Below, one piece after another: positions 26,776 to 35,001 of a stretch of 64,000 nucleotides of DNA (positions within the stretch are counted from its first letter, which is position 1; each line of letters opens with the position of its first letter). The translations under genes and the position numbers were made by a program. Under the pieces are notes generated by a model, which was given only the letters and a program-made list of their open reading frames with translations, searched no databases and was not told the origin of the DNA. Source of the stretch: Myxococcus virescens (GTDB lineage Bacteria > Myxococcota > Myxococcia > Myxococcales > Myxococcaceae); the NCBI RefSeq assembly GCF_900101905.1, contig NZ_FNAJ01000005.1:1-64000 (forward strand). The letters run 5' to 3'.

Positions 26776-28176
26776 ATGCGTCACAGCCAGTGGTGCGGCC
26801 GGCGCGGCCCCGCGGCGCGATGGCGGAAGGTGGCGCTGCTGGTGTCCCTGCTGCCCTCGCTCGCCCAGGCAGCGGAGTTGCCCGCGGATGCGCCACGCGC
26901 CGAGGACGAGGAGGCCGCCGCCCCACCTCCCCGGCCCCGCCAGTTCTGGTGGGCCCTGGGTGAAGTGACGGCCATCAACCTCACGGTGTGGGGCTTCAAC
27001 CGATACATCATGAACAAGGACTTTGCCCGGGTCGGTCTGGACGCCTGGCGAACCAACCTCGAAACGGGGTTCGTCTGGGACAAGGATGATTTCAGTACCA
27101 ATCAGTTCGCGCACCCCTACCACGGCAGCACGTACTTCAACGCCGCCCGGGACCACGGCTTCAACTACTGGGGCGCCATGGGCTTCACCCTGGTGGGCAG
27201 CCTCCAGTGGGAGTTGTTCGGCGAGAACCATCTGCCCTCCTTCAACGACCTCATCAACACCACCATGGGTGGGTGGGCCCATGGCGAGGTCATCTACCGG
27301 CTGTCCTCCATGCTGCTGGACCAGCGCGCCACGGGAACCCGGCGCGTCGCCCGCGAGGTGAGCGCGGGGGTGCTCAATCCCATCCGAGGCTTCAACCGCG
27401 TGGTGCGCGGGGATGCCTGGCGCAACGCGCCCACCCCGGAGGACTGGCAGCCGCCCGTGTTCGCCGTGCTGACACGCACCGGCTACCTGAACATCGACGC
27501 GGGCACGACGCTGAACCAGTTCTTCGCGGAGCTGGACCTGCGCTACGGCGATGCCCTGCGCTTCCCGGTGGACGCGCCCTTCGACGCCTTCAACCTGGGC
27601 GTGCAGTTCACCACTGGCGAAAACCGACTCATCAGCCGCGCCGAGGTGAAGGGCGCGCTGGCGATGCTCCCGCTGGAGAACGGTGGGAACGAGCGCGTGC
27701 TGCTCGGCGCCTTCCAGCACTTCGACTACAACGACACGCAGGCCTACGAGCTGGGCGGTCAGTCGATTGGCGCGGGGCTCGTGTACCGGTACCTGACGCA
27801 GGAGGGCCGTGAGCTGCGCCTGGCGCTTCATCTGCGAGGCGTGGTGCTCGCGGGCATCACCTCCGAGTACGCGGACATGGTGGGCCGCGACTACGACTAT
27901 GGCCCGGGCCTGGGCTTCCACTTCGAGGCGTCCTACGGGCGCTGGCCCTGGGAGTACCTCAAGCTGCACGCGGGCAGCACGTGGCTGCACACGCTCAACG
28001 GCGCGGACGGCAACCATCTGGTGCATGAGGGCACCTTGCTGCTGGACGTGCCGTTGTTCGCCAACCTGGGCCTGGGCGCCAGCTTCACCTTCTTCGAGCG
28101 AAACAGCTTCTTCCGCGACTTCGATACCGTCTCACGCGGAATCCCGCAGGCCCGGGTGTTCCTCTCCGTGCACTGA
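26776..28176 (+). CDS. DUF3943 envelope protein
   Basis: The ATG at 26776 is preceded 5 nt away by GGGGGAG and gives a 466-residue protein with an N-terminal signal sequence (Arg/Lys then VALLVSLLPSLAQA); the frame is open upstream, but without ribosome-binding support. The mature part contains the DUF3943 hallmark region: FWWALGEVTAINLTVWGFNRY, ANQ/DFSTNQFAHPYHGSTYFNAAR and a WELFGE segment. The C-terminal half has alternating strands rich in aromatics, compatible with an outer-membrane beta-barrel. Function is unknown in the family. It is divergent from the serine protease gene, with 173 nt between the two starts. Confidence 0.88.
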   Translation: MRHSQWCGRRGPAARWRKVALLVSLLPSLAQAAELPADAPRAEDEEAAAPPPRPRQFWWALGEVTAINLTVWGFNRYIMNKDFARVGLDAWRTNLETGFVWDKDDFSTNQFAHPYHGSTYFNAARDHGFNYWGAMGFTLVGSLQWELFGENHLPSFNDLINTTMGGWAHGEVIYRLSSMLLDQRATGTRRVAREVSAGVLNPIRGFNRVVRGDAWRNAPTPEDWQPPVFAVLTRTGYLNIDAGTTLNQFFAELDLRYGDALRFPVDAPFDAFNLGVQFTTGENRLISRAEVKGALAMLPLENGGNERVLLGAFQHFDYNDTQAYELGGQSIGAGLVYRYLTQEGRELRLALHLRGVVLAGITSEYADMVGRDYDYGPGLGFHFEASYGRWPWEYLKLHAGSTWLHTLNGADGNHLVHEGTLLLDVPLFANLGLGASFTFFERNSFFRDFDTVSRGIPQARVFLSVH

Positions 28177-28193
28177 CCGCCCACGCGGGGCGA

Positions 28194-28868
28194 CTACGTG
28201 GGGTTGCCCGCCGCGTGACGCAGCCGCCGCCGGCGCCACGCCGTGTACGAGACGACCAGCGCTCCGGCAAGGGCTCCCGCCAGCGCGCCCAACACCCGGC
28301 GTGGGACGGGGCCCCCCGCGCTCGGCGGCTCGTGGCGGAAGGTCTCCAGCGAGGCGCGCACTTGCGGCTCCAGCGCCTGCCACCGCACCGCGGGCGCGCT
28401 GACCATCACCACGGCGTGCTCCCCCTCCGAGGCCAGGCCCGCGACGAGCACCGTGCGGACCTGCCCTGCCTCGCGCAGCGTCCCCAGCACCTCCACACGC
28501 GGTGTCACCCCGCCCAGGCGCTCCACGCGTTCCGCGGCGAGCGAGAGCCCCAGCTCGCGCTGGTAGTGCTGCATCACCGCGGACGCGAACTCTTCCCGGT
28601 CAGAGGGGCTCGCGCTGAAGCCGCGCCCCACCACGGACACGAGCAGCGTGGCGGCGTCCGGGCCCTCACCGTCGGTGAGGGCCGCCGACAAGGCGCGCGG
28701 CGCGTCCGGGTCCAGCGCCACCGCGCCCACGCGCGAGCCGGCGTACTGCTCCCACCGCACCATGTGGAAGCCCTTCGGTGGGCGAAACGAATAGCCATCC
28801 CGGCGCAGCTCCGTTCCGAGCGCGCCCGGCAGCGTCAGCAGTCCGACGGCCAGGAAGGTGGCGTGCAC
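28194..28868 (-). CDS. Unrecognised exported protein with C-terminal membrane anchor
   Basis: I take GTG 28868 as start, because translation from there begins with a signal-like stretch (HATFLAVGLLTLPGALG); the frame continues open to 28934 without a ribosome-binding site. About 224 residues. The middle region (DGYSFRPPKGFHMVRW, then alternating strands) resembles small periplasmic proteins that evaluate a fitted curve or lipid signal, but I do not recognise a family. The C-terminus has one hydrophobic helix (VLGALAGALAGALVVSYTAW) followed by an Arg-rich tail, typical of a single anchor with a cytoplasmic end. It is convergent with the DUF3943 gene, 17 nt apart. Confidence 0.7.
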   Translation of the reverse strand: MHATFLAVGLLTLPGALGTELRRDGYSFRPPKGFHMVRWEQYAGSRVGAVALDPDAPRALSAALTDGEGPDAATLLVSVVGRGFSASPSDREEFASAVMQHYQRELGLSLAAERVERLGGVTPRVEVLGTLREAGQVRTVLVAGLASEGEHAVVMVSAPAVRWQALEPQVRASLETFRHEPPSAGGPVPRRVLGALAGALAGALVVSYTAWRRRRLRHAAGNPT

Positions 28869-29115
28869 CGAGGCATCATAGTCATCCCCCCACGCCAACG
28901 CCCGCCCGGAAGCCGGGTGGCCTCGCGACCACAACGCACGGCGTGTGGCCCTGCGGGCTGGGCTGACGATGGAGACTGACCCGGAGTGCCGAATCCGGTT
29001 GTCCGAAAGCGCTCGCTCGCAAGGACATTCGTGCGAGTCGCATCTCGGGCGAGACCTGAATAATCAGCCCATCCGTTCCAGACACAGGACTGCACCCAGC
29101 CCTGGGTGGCCGCGC

Positions 29116-29600
29116 ATGAATGGCGTTGGCGGAAGTCGGACGCGTCTCGTGACCTGGGTCCTGGCCGGATGGCTGATGTCATGCGCGCCGGGACCGAACA
29201 GTGGCGTCTTGGAGGGGAACGCGTCGCCTCCGGAAGGCCCGTCGCCCGTGGGAGCGCCCTCGGAGGGTGCTGCGGCGCCGCCACAGGACAACTGCCCCGG
29301 CGATGTGCTCGCGACGAACAACGGCGTGTATGCAGCGGGGACTTTGGCTAGCCCGGTGAACCCGCGGGAGCGTGTGGTGGACTCGGTGCGTCGACTGGCG
29401 GCGCCGCCGGCGCCGCGATCAAACGCCGGGGCACGCGGTGAACGTGCCGGATGCCCGCGACGACACCGGCGGGGGGCGCATTCGCGGCCCTGTCATGCCT
29501 TGAGGTGCTGACACCGCCGCTACTGGCAGGTCACCGGGTCCTTGCAACGACTACGAGGGCACGCCCAGCCGGCGCTACGTGCCCGCCCCGCCGTAACGCC
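29116..29600 (+). pseudogene. Remnant of a lipoprotein gene
   Basis: From ATG 29116 a lipoprotein signal is clear: basic start, hydrophobic core, then LMSC lipobox (WLMSCAPGPNSG). Coding quality lasts through DNCPGDVLATNNGVYAAGTL (to about 29345). After that the frame turns into Arg/Pro/Ala-rich sequence that looks out of frame, ending at a stop at 29511. Another frame between about 29500 and 29600 contains GPCNDYEGTPSRRYVPAPP before a stop, which reads like a true C-terminus. I infer one or more frameshifts in a decayed lipoprotein gene. A sequencing error or a genuinely short lipoprotein are alternatives. Confidence 0.4.
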
Positions 29601-29649
29601 CTGTCTCTCGTACTCGGCCCGAGCGGGCGGCCAGCCTCATCGACTTCCG

Positions 29650-29700
29650 CCAATACTTAAGCATCGACTTGACAATTGAACCCGCATCCCAATACTTAAG
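29650..29700 (+). promoter_or_regulatory. Promoter with duplicated CCAATACTTAAG boxes upstream of arsR-type gene
   Basis: The 12-mer CCAATACTTAAG occurs twice, at 29650-29661 and 29689-29700 (39 nt start to start). Between them is a consensus -35, TTGACA (29669-29674), followed after 16 nt by AATACT (29691-29696), which lies inside the second copy. Each copy holds the palindrome CTTAAG. Transcription would start at about 29703, the start codon of the next gene, so the mRNA would be leaderless; no ribosome-binding site precedes that GTG. A repressor binding the boxes would cover the -10 element, as expected for ArsR-family self-repression. Confidence 0.6.
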
Positions 29701-29703
29701 TCC

Positions 29704-30051
29704 GTGCCTAACCAATCGGACATCGACCGGGTCTTCCACGCCCTGGGGGACCCCACGCGCCGAGCGATGGTCGAAACCCTGGGCAATGGACCCGCCTCGG
29801 TGAGTGCGCTCGCCAAGCCGCTTGGCATCTCGCTCGCGGCCGTCGTCCAGCACCTTCAGGTGCTCGAGGAGAGCGGCCTCGTGACGACCGAGAAGGTTGG
29901 CCGCGTGCGCTCGTGCCGGCTGGAGCCCAAGGGCTTCCGGGTGGCCGAGCAGTGGATTGCCGATCGAAAGAGCCTCATCGAGCGGAAGTTCGATCGGCTC
30001 GAAGCCCTGCTGTCCGAAGAACCCGCCCCACCCTCTGGAGACAAGCCATGA
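29704..30051 (+). CDS. ArsR-family transcriptional regulator
   Basis: 115 residues from GTG 29704. It is a single winged helix-turn-helix typical of the non-metal ArsR/SdpR-like branch: FHALGDPTRRAMVETL, a recognition region SALAKPLGISLAAVVQHLQVL, then ESGLVTTEKVGRVRSCRLEP. I see no metal-binding Cys pair. It overlaps the following SRPBCC gene by ATGA (30048-30051), the standard arrangement in which the regulator controls itself and its partner. The GTG sits immediately behind the predicted -10 box, implying leaderless translation. Confidence 0.93.
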   Translation: MPNQSDIDRVFHALGDPTRRAMVETLGNGPASVSALAKPLGISLAAVVQHLQVLEESGLVTTEKVGRVRSCRLEPKGFRVAEQWIADRKSLIERKFDRLEALLSEEPAPPSGDKP

Positions 30052-30500
30052 CCGTCGTTCACAGCACCTTCACCATCGACCGCGTCTTCAACGCCCCCGT
30101 TCCCCGCGTGTTCAACGCATTTGAGAACCCTGAAATCCGCCGCCGCTGGTTCGTCGAGGGCGAGGGCTGGGAGGTTGGCCGCTACGAGCTGAACTTCCAG
30201 GCGGGAGGCCGCGAGGGGGGGGTCTTCCGGTTCCAGGGAGGCCCGGAGATTGGCAACGACACGCTCTACACGGACATCATCCCCAACGAGCGCATCGTCT
30301 TCGCCTACACGATGACCATCGCAGGCAAGCGCATCTCCTCGTCGCTGGTGACGGTGCAGTTCACCGCCGAGGGCGACAAGACGCGCATGTCCTATACCGA
30401 GCAGGGCGCGTACTTCGAGGGCGGACAGGACGCGATCCGCGGCCGCGAAGCGGGCACGAAGGAACTGCTGGAGAAGCTGGCGCTGGAGTTCACGCGCTGA
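30048..30500 (+). CDS. SRPBCC (AHSA1-like) domain protein
   Basis: 150 residues. It has the helix-grip START/SRPBCC fold of the AHSA1 type: STFTIDRVFNAPVPRVFNAF at the start, IRRRWFVEG, a beta-rich middle, FTAEGDKTRMSYTEQG and a long C-terminal helix (GTKELLEKLALEF). These proteins bind hydrophobic ligands in a deep cavity and are frequently co-transcribed with an ArsR regulator, as here through a 4-nt overlap. No ligand can be predicted. Expression should follow the upstream leaderless promoter. Confidence 0.92.
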   Translation: MTVVHSTFTIDRVFNAPVPRVFNAFENPEIRRRWFVEGEGWEVGRYELNFQAGGREGGVFRFQGGPEIGNDTLYTDIIPNERIVFAYTMTIAGKRISSSLVTVQFTAEGDKTRMSYTEQGAYFEGGQDAIRGREAGTKELLEKLALEFTR

Positions 30501-30515
30501 GCATGGGCGCTGGCC

Positions 30516-31118
30516 TCACTCGAGCGCCGCGATCCGGTACTCCCCCTCTTCGAGCACCAGCCGAACGGCGCGTTCGTCGCCCAGCGGGAACACGGCCTCT
30601 CCCGCGCCGACGCGGACATGCGTATTGAGTGCGAGCCGGGCACGGCGGAGACGCTCCTTCGCAAGCGGTTCGCGCTCGAAATCCTCGCGAAGGCGCTCCG
30701 GTGTGTAACGCGCTCGCAAGGGTCCGGCGAGCTGGCCCCAGGCGGCCTTCCAGTCACGGGCCTCCACGCTGTCGATGAATTGGCGAAGGGCGGCCCGAGG
30801 CACATCCGCGGGCCGGGCCTCGACGACACGCCACCCCTGAGTGGACTGCGCGACCGTCAGGGAGGGCGCTCGCGCCTCGAGGAGCGGCGCGCCGGCGCGG
30901 ACGTCCGCGGCCCGCGCGCTGCGAGCTCCGGGATCCGAATAGCGCTCCAGGAACGCCGACTCCTCCTCGGGCCCACCCACCGTCAGCGCGAACGCGTCCC
31001 CGACACGTCCTTCCTCGAGGGCGCGGGCATACGCCTCCGCAACGGAGGCGGGTTCGCGCGGCGTGGTCGCACAGGCGGTCAGCAAGAGGCAGAAGACCAG
31101 GGAACGGTTCATACGCAT
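30516..31118 (-). CDS. Unrecognised lipoprotein
   Basis: The start at ATG 31118 (or 31112, two codons later) yields a lipoprotein signal MNRSLVFCLLLTAC with a clean LLTAC lipobox. The mature part of about 180 residues is helical and charged, with a repeated layout: EAYARALEEGRVGDAFALT near the start and IDSVEARDWKAAWGQL in the second half. This suggests two NTF2-like or small helical repeats. It ends 15 nt from the convergent SRPBCC gene. It lies 62 nt downstream of the emfourin gene in the same direction and may be part of that operon. No function recognised. Confidence 0.72.
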   Translation of the reverse strand: MRMNRSLVFCLLLTACATTPREPASVAEAYARALEEGRVGDAFALTVGGPEEESAFLERYSDPGARSARAADVRAGAPLLEARAPSLTVAQSTQGWRVVEARPADVPRAALRQFIDSVEARDWKAAWGQLAGPLRARYTPERLREDFEREPLAKERLRRARLALNTHVRVGAGEAVFPLGDERAVRLVLEEGEYRIAALE

Positions 31119-31180
31119 CTCGGGGAGAATACCTGCCCGGGCACGCCGGCCAATCGCTGTCTTCGACCAGGCACGGTGCC

Positions 31181-31522
31181 TCACCCAGGCGTGCCTGGCC
31201 GAGCGCCGCGGCGCTGCGCCCTCTCCGCCTTCGTCACCTGCTCCAGCAGGTCATGAAGCCGTGGCTCCTCCACGGGCTCGATGAACTGGACGGTATGCCG
31301 CCGCCCCTCCTCCTCCACGGTCAGGGTGAACCGGCGGGCATCCGCGGCGCCTGGAGGCAGGGTGCCCACAACGGGAGGCAGTTCGAAGAAGCGGGCGGCC
31401 TGGACGCTTTTCCGCAGCGCCTCCGCCTGCTCTGGGGGCAGGCTCGTCAGGTCCACCACTCTTGGCCGAGCCAGCCCAGGGAAGTAGGCCGGCCCACCTT
31501 CGCGCTTGAGTTCGATACGCAT
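31181..31522 (-). CDS. Emfourin-like inhibitor of M4 metalloproteases
   Basis: About 113 residues starting at ATG 31522 (MRIELKREGG). The features I recall for emfourin are present: an initial strand RIELKREGG, a FPGLARPRVVDLTSLPPEQA segment and RFTLTVEEEGRRHTVQF. Emfourins are small cytoplasmic proteins encoded immediately after protealysin-type proteases and inhibit them. Here the gene follows such a protease by 19 nt, which strongly supports the call. The reading frame is open upstream to 31615, but that part overlaps the protease end and has no ribosome-binding support. Confidence 0.85.
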   Translation of the reverse strand: MRIELKREGGPAYFPGLARPRVVDLTSLPPEQAEALRKSVQAARFFELPPVVGTLPPGAADARRFTLTVEEEGRRHTVQFIEPVEEPRLHDLLEQVTKAERAQRRGARPGTPG

Positions 31523-31541
31523 GGCAGCCGCGACACAGCCC

Positions 31542-32696
31542 TTACGCCCTGGGGGCGCGCCCCGCTTGTGTCGAGGGCTGGGTGACGGCGCCGACGAACG
31601 CGGGCATGCGGACACCCGACCGTGCGACGCGGATGCCCACCTGCTCCCACGCCTCCCGGACCGCGTCTTCCTCCTCTCCCGCGCCGAACAAGCGCGTCGC
31701 GGACATCACGGTGATGCGCGCGAAGTCGAGGAAGCCCATGTCGGGCTTGATGTGTGAGTCGCGAATGGCGTCGTACCAGATGCGCCCCGCCCGCTCCCAG
31801 GCGTAGCCGCCCAGCTGCGACGCAACCAGGTAGAACGCCCGGTTGGGGATTCCGGAGTTGATGTGCACCCCCCCGTTGTCTTCCCACGTCCGGACGTAGT
31901 CCTTCATGTGTCCGGGCTGAGGGTCCTTGCCCAGCACGTCATCATCGAAGGCCGTCCCCGGATTCTTCATGGAGCGCAGCGCGACCCCCTCCACGTTGCC
32001 GGTGAAGAGTCCCTTGCCGATGAGCCAGTCCGCCGCATCCACCTTCTGATTGAGCTTCATCTGGCGCACCAGGGAGCCGAAGACGTCGGACATGGACTCG
32101 TTGAGCGCGCCCGCCTGGCGGAAATACCAGAGCGGTCCCTCGTCCTCGGTGACACCGTGCGCGAGTTCGTGCGCGATGACGTCCAGGCAGATGGTGAAGC
32201 GGTTGAAGAGGTCGCCGTCCCCATCGCCGAACACCATGCGCCGCCCATCCCAGAAGGCGTTGTCGTAGTCGTTCCCGTAATGGACGAAGGCCTGCAGCGG
32301 CATCCCATCCCCGTCGATGGAGTTGCGTCCGAAAATCTCCCAGAAGAAGTTGTAGGTGTCTCCCAGGCCGTCATAGGCCTCAGTGACGGCGATGTCGTCC
32401 GTCGCCTCCTGTCCCTCGAAGCGAACGGGCGTGCCAGGAAACGCTTCGCTGTTCCTCAAATCGAAGATGGTCCGATGCAGCGCGGATTCCACCATCATGG
32501 CCCTGGGACGGGTGACGAGCGTCGATGGGGTCGTTCTGCTTCCCGCGAGCCGGAGCGCACGGAACGTCGAATCCGTGGAAAGCGTCCGCAGGACACGCTC
32601 ACGTTGATCGCTGGTGCCGTTCTGCGCGATGGAGCGAGCCAGGTAGGGCGGCAGGATGCAGTGGATGGAGTGCCGGTGTCGTGCTGGGTGGAACAT
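31542..32696 (-). CDS. Protealysin-like M4 (thermolysin-family) metalloprotease
   Basis: 384 residues from ATG 32696, with GAGGG about 7 nt upstream. Catalytic elements: zinc-binding HELAH (His176, Glu177, His180), third ligand Glu200 in ALNESMSD, and proton-donor His278 in GVHINSGIPN. There is no signal peptide. The short N-terminal region carries HCILPPYL, the PPL motif that marks the small propeptide of protealysin-like enzymes. Such proteases are made as intracellular precursors rather than classical secreted thermolysins. The next gene encodes its likely inhibitor, so the pair probably works as a controlled proteolytic unit. Confidence 0.94.
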   Translation of the reverse strand: MFHPARHRHSIHCILPPYLARSIAQNGTSDQRERVLRTLSTDSTFRALRLAGSRTTPSTLVTRPRAMMVESALHRTIFDLRNSEAFPGTPVRFEGQEATDDIAVTEAYDGLGDTYNFFWEIFGRNSIDGDGMPLQAFVHYGNDYDNAFWDGRRMVFGDGDGDLFNRFTICLDVIAHELAHGVTEDEGPLWYFRQAGALNESMSDVFGSLVRQMKLNQKVDAADWLIGKGLFTGNVEGVALRSMKNPGTAFDDDVLGKDPQPGHMKDYVRTWEDNGGVHINSGIPNRAFYLVASQLGGYAWERAGRIWYDAIRDSHIKPDMGFLDFARITVMSATRLFGAGEEEDAVREAWEQVGIRVARSGVRMPAFVGAVTQPSTQAGRAPRA

Positions 32697-32834
32697 GACG
32701 AATCCCTCTGCTGAATGGGTTCAGCCAAGAGGGTAGGAACGCCGGGCGTCCCTACGGGCGACTCGGCCGCGCACAGGCTCCGCCGTCATGAAGGAGCACA
32801 AGCACGCGGACGAGCCCGGGCCTCCAGGTTCCCG

Positions 32835-33218
32835 TCAACGCGCCTCTTGAGTCGACACCCACCACGTGGTGCCACCGGCGTCGCGGAAACCACCGCGCTT
32901 GTCCCCATCCCCACTGTTGACAGGAGCCTTCACGGCCACGGCGCCGGCGTCGAGCGCGCGCTGGTAGATCCGGTCCACGTCCGCGACGTACACGTGGACA
33001 TGGGCCGGCACCACGGGCCAGCCGTTGGCCGCGTCGCTCAGCATGATGACGGTGTCGTCGATGCGGACCTCACCATGGGCCAGTCTACCGGCGTCCCCGG
33101 GAAACATGCGCAGCCGCTCGGCACCGAAGACCTCGACGAGGAAGTCGATGGTCCGGTTCGCGCCGTCCACTACGAGATAAGGTGCCGCAGAGGTGTAGCC
33201 GTCGGGCTTGTAGGTCAT
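32835..33218 (-). CDS. VOC-family (glyoxalase/bleomycin-resistance fold) protein
   Basis: About 127 residues from ATG 33218, which has AGGA 10 nt upstream; the open frame to 33383 is not convincing coding sequence. The protein shows the PhnB-like vicinal oxygen chelate layout: PYLVVDGANRTIDFLVEVFGAE, GEVRIDDTVIMLSD, HVHVYVADVDRIYQRALDAGA and GGFRDAGGTTWWVST. These proteins act as small metal-dependent or metal-independent binding/isomerising units; no substrate can be read from the sequence. It sits alone between the M4 protease and a divergent secreted protein. Confidence 0.88.
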   Translation of the reverse strand: MTYKPDGYTSAAPYLVVDGANRTIDFLVEVFGAERLRMFPGDAGRLAHGEVRIDDTVIMLSDAANGWPVVPAHVHVYVADVDRIYQRALDAGAVAVKAPVNSGDGDKRGGFRDAGGTTWWVSTQEAR

Positions 33219-33439
33219 GGGTCCATCCTGGAAGTGAGCACCGCGAAGTAGGACGACACTGGCCCCGCATCGGCACCGCCGCAAGCGCCATCTCGGCATC
33301 CCACGGCGAACTCGCCCGTTCGTCTCCCAGGGCGCCTCCCCGTTCGCCATTCCCATGCGAACAGCGCCCCCGTTCAGTGACACCGCACGCGGCCAGCGCC
33401 TATTCCTCCGCCTCGCCTTTGGTGAGGGGGATGGGGAAC

Positions 33440-34771
33440 ATGGCGAGCACGATGAGCCGATGTCTCAGGGGCGTACTGTTCGGAACCGTGCTGTTCTCCA
33501 GGAGTGCGGCGGCCCAGGAAGTTCCGGCACGACTCCAGGAGACCTTCGGTCCAGTGCTGAATTTGAGCGGGACGCCCACCTTCAACTTCGAATTCCAGAC
33601 AGCCGTCGCCGACAGCAACGTCTACATCGTGTGGAGTGATACATCGTCCCTGGACGTCACCCACGTCTACCTGCGCAGGAGCTCGGACCAGGGAAAGAGC
33701 TTCGAGCCTCCCCTGAGGCTGAGCAACAACACCGGGTCCGCCTACCTCCCCACCGTGGTCGCGGAGGGAAAGAAGGTCTACGTCGCCTGGCACGACCAGG
33801 GCATCCAGTTCCGCGTGAGCCACGACAACGGAAGGAACTTCGACCCCGTGGTGACCCTGGCCGCGCACGGCTTTTCGCCCCGGCTCGCGGCCGAGAACAG
33901 CGACGTGTACGTGACATGGACCGAGCTCACGGGCCCGCGGTCCGCGACCCAGCAATTCCGCGCGAGTCACGACAAGGGGATGACCTTCGGCCCCACCCTG
34001 GCGCTGGATGACCGTCATGGCACCGGGGTGACGGAGATGACCGCGTCCAACAATCGCGTCTACATGGTGGGCGACAACATCGACGCGGATGACCGGCCCG
34101 ACGTGTACGTGAGGACCAGCCCCGACGAGGGAACGGCCTTCGCACCGCGTCTCAACCTCAGTGCCGGCGAGGGCCCAGGACAGCCGTCACTGCTCGCCCG
34201 CATCGCCGTCAAGGACCAGAAGGTCCACGTGGTCTGGGAGGAATGCAACGACCTCTTCCCGGACACCTGCACCATCCTCTACCGCCGCAGCACCGACCGG
34301 GGAGCGAGCTTTGGGCCCACCCAAGCCATGAGTGGGAGCCAAGGCTTCGCGCTCGCTCCGGACCTCGAAATCTCGGGTCAGCACGTCTTCGTCGCGTGGC
34401 AGGACGACAGCCCCGGCAACTTCGACATCCTCCTGCGCACCAGCAACGACCACGGGGCCACGTTCTCCGCGCCGCGCAACCTGAGCCTGAGCCCGGGATA
34501 CTCCGGAGCCGTCAGCCTCTCCGCGGCCCAGTCGCATCTGCGCGTCGCGTGGGAGGACACCACCGCCGGCTCGGTCGACATCTTCTACCGGGCCAGCGGT
34601 GACCTGGGCGCGTCGTTCACCCCCGTGACGGACCTCAGCAACACGCCGACGCGCTCCTCCGCGCCACGTGTCTTCGCCTCCAGCGGCGGATCGCACGGCT
34701 ACGTGGCCTGGCTGGAAGACCTGACCAACGAAAACACCGACGTGTTCTTCCGCCGTACCGAAGCGAAATAG
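33440..34771 (+). CDS. Secreted Asp-box (BNR/sialidase-like) repeat protein
   Basis: I prefer ATG 33440, nine bases after GAGGGGG; ATG 33431 and 33452 are alternatives. The product is about 443 residues with a signal peptide ending in RSAAAQ. At least seven Asp boxes of the form S-x-D-x-G-x-x-F recur about every 45-60 residues (SSDQGKSF, SHDNGRNF, SHDKGMTF, SPDEGTAF, STDRGASF, SNDHGATF, SGDLGASF). This pattern marks a beta-propeller, as in sialidases and exo-glycosidases. However, I do not see the Arg triad region of true sialidases, so a structural or binding propeller is as likely as an enzyme. Confidence 0.85.
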   Translation: MASTMSRCLRGVLFGTVLFSRSAAAQEVPARLQETFGPVLNLSGTPTFNFEFQTAVADSNVYIVWSDTSSLDVTHVYLRRSSDQGKSFEPPLRLSNNTGSAYLPTVVAEGKKVYVAWHDQGIQFRVSHDNGRNFDPVVTLAAHGFSPRLAAENSDVYVTWTELTGPRSATQQFRASHDKGMTFGPTLALDDRHGTGVTEMTASNNRVYMVGDNIDADDRPDVYVRTSPDEGTAFAPRLNLSAGEGPGQPSLLARIAVKDQKVHVVWEECNDLFPDTCTILYRRSTDRGASFGPTQAMSGSQGFALAPDLEISGQHVFVAWQDDSPGNFDILLRTSNDHGATFSAPRNLSLSPGYSGAVSLSAAQSHLRVAWEDTTAGSVDIFYRASGDLGASFTPVTDLSNTPTRSSAPRVFASSGGSHGYVAWLEDLTNENTDVFFRRTEAK

Positions 34772-34871
34772 CCCGGGACACCCCGTCTCCTCGCAGTCGC
34801 AGCGGCCTCTCTCGCACGGCACCCTGGCCGCGGGCGTCTGCGCGCGCGACATGCACCGCACACACCGCCTT

Positions 34872-34930
34872 CTGGAATCCGTGCCGGAGTGTCGGCCACT
34901 CCGACACAGCGTGTGGCCTCCTGGAATCCG
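34872..34930. promoter_or_regulatory. Spaced repeats and hairpin upstream of the TPR gene
   Basis: Within the 230-nt gap 34772-35001, the 10-mer CTGGAATCCG occurs at 34872-34881 and again at 34921-34930. Between them CGGAGTG (34885-34891) and CACTCCG (34897-34903) form a perfect 7-bp inverted repeat with a 5-nt loop. The arrangement could be an operator pair or a terminator/attenuator for the upstream gene. No T-run follows, so an intrinsic terminator is unlikely. The core GGAATCC also appears in the inverted repeat at 21813-21845. Confidence 0.25.
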
Positions 34931-35001
34931 AGCCTTGTCGCGGCGTCTCCCTGCGTGTTCGTTGTGACATCCCCGCGCGGCGCGGGTAACCTGCCCGGGA
35001 G

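Noticed and set aside
29650..29700. Repeats considered as a CRISPR or phage attachment site
   Set aside because: Only two 12-nt copies exist, and the promoter placement explains them.
34872..34930. Hairpin considered as an intrinsic terminator
   Set aside because: No run of T follows the stem in either direction, so termination is not supported.
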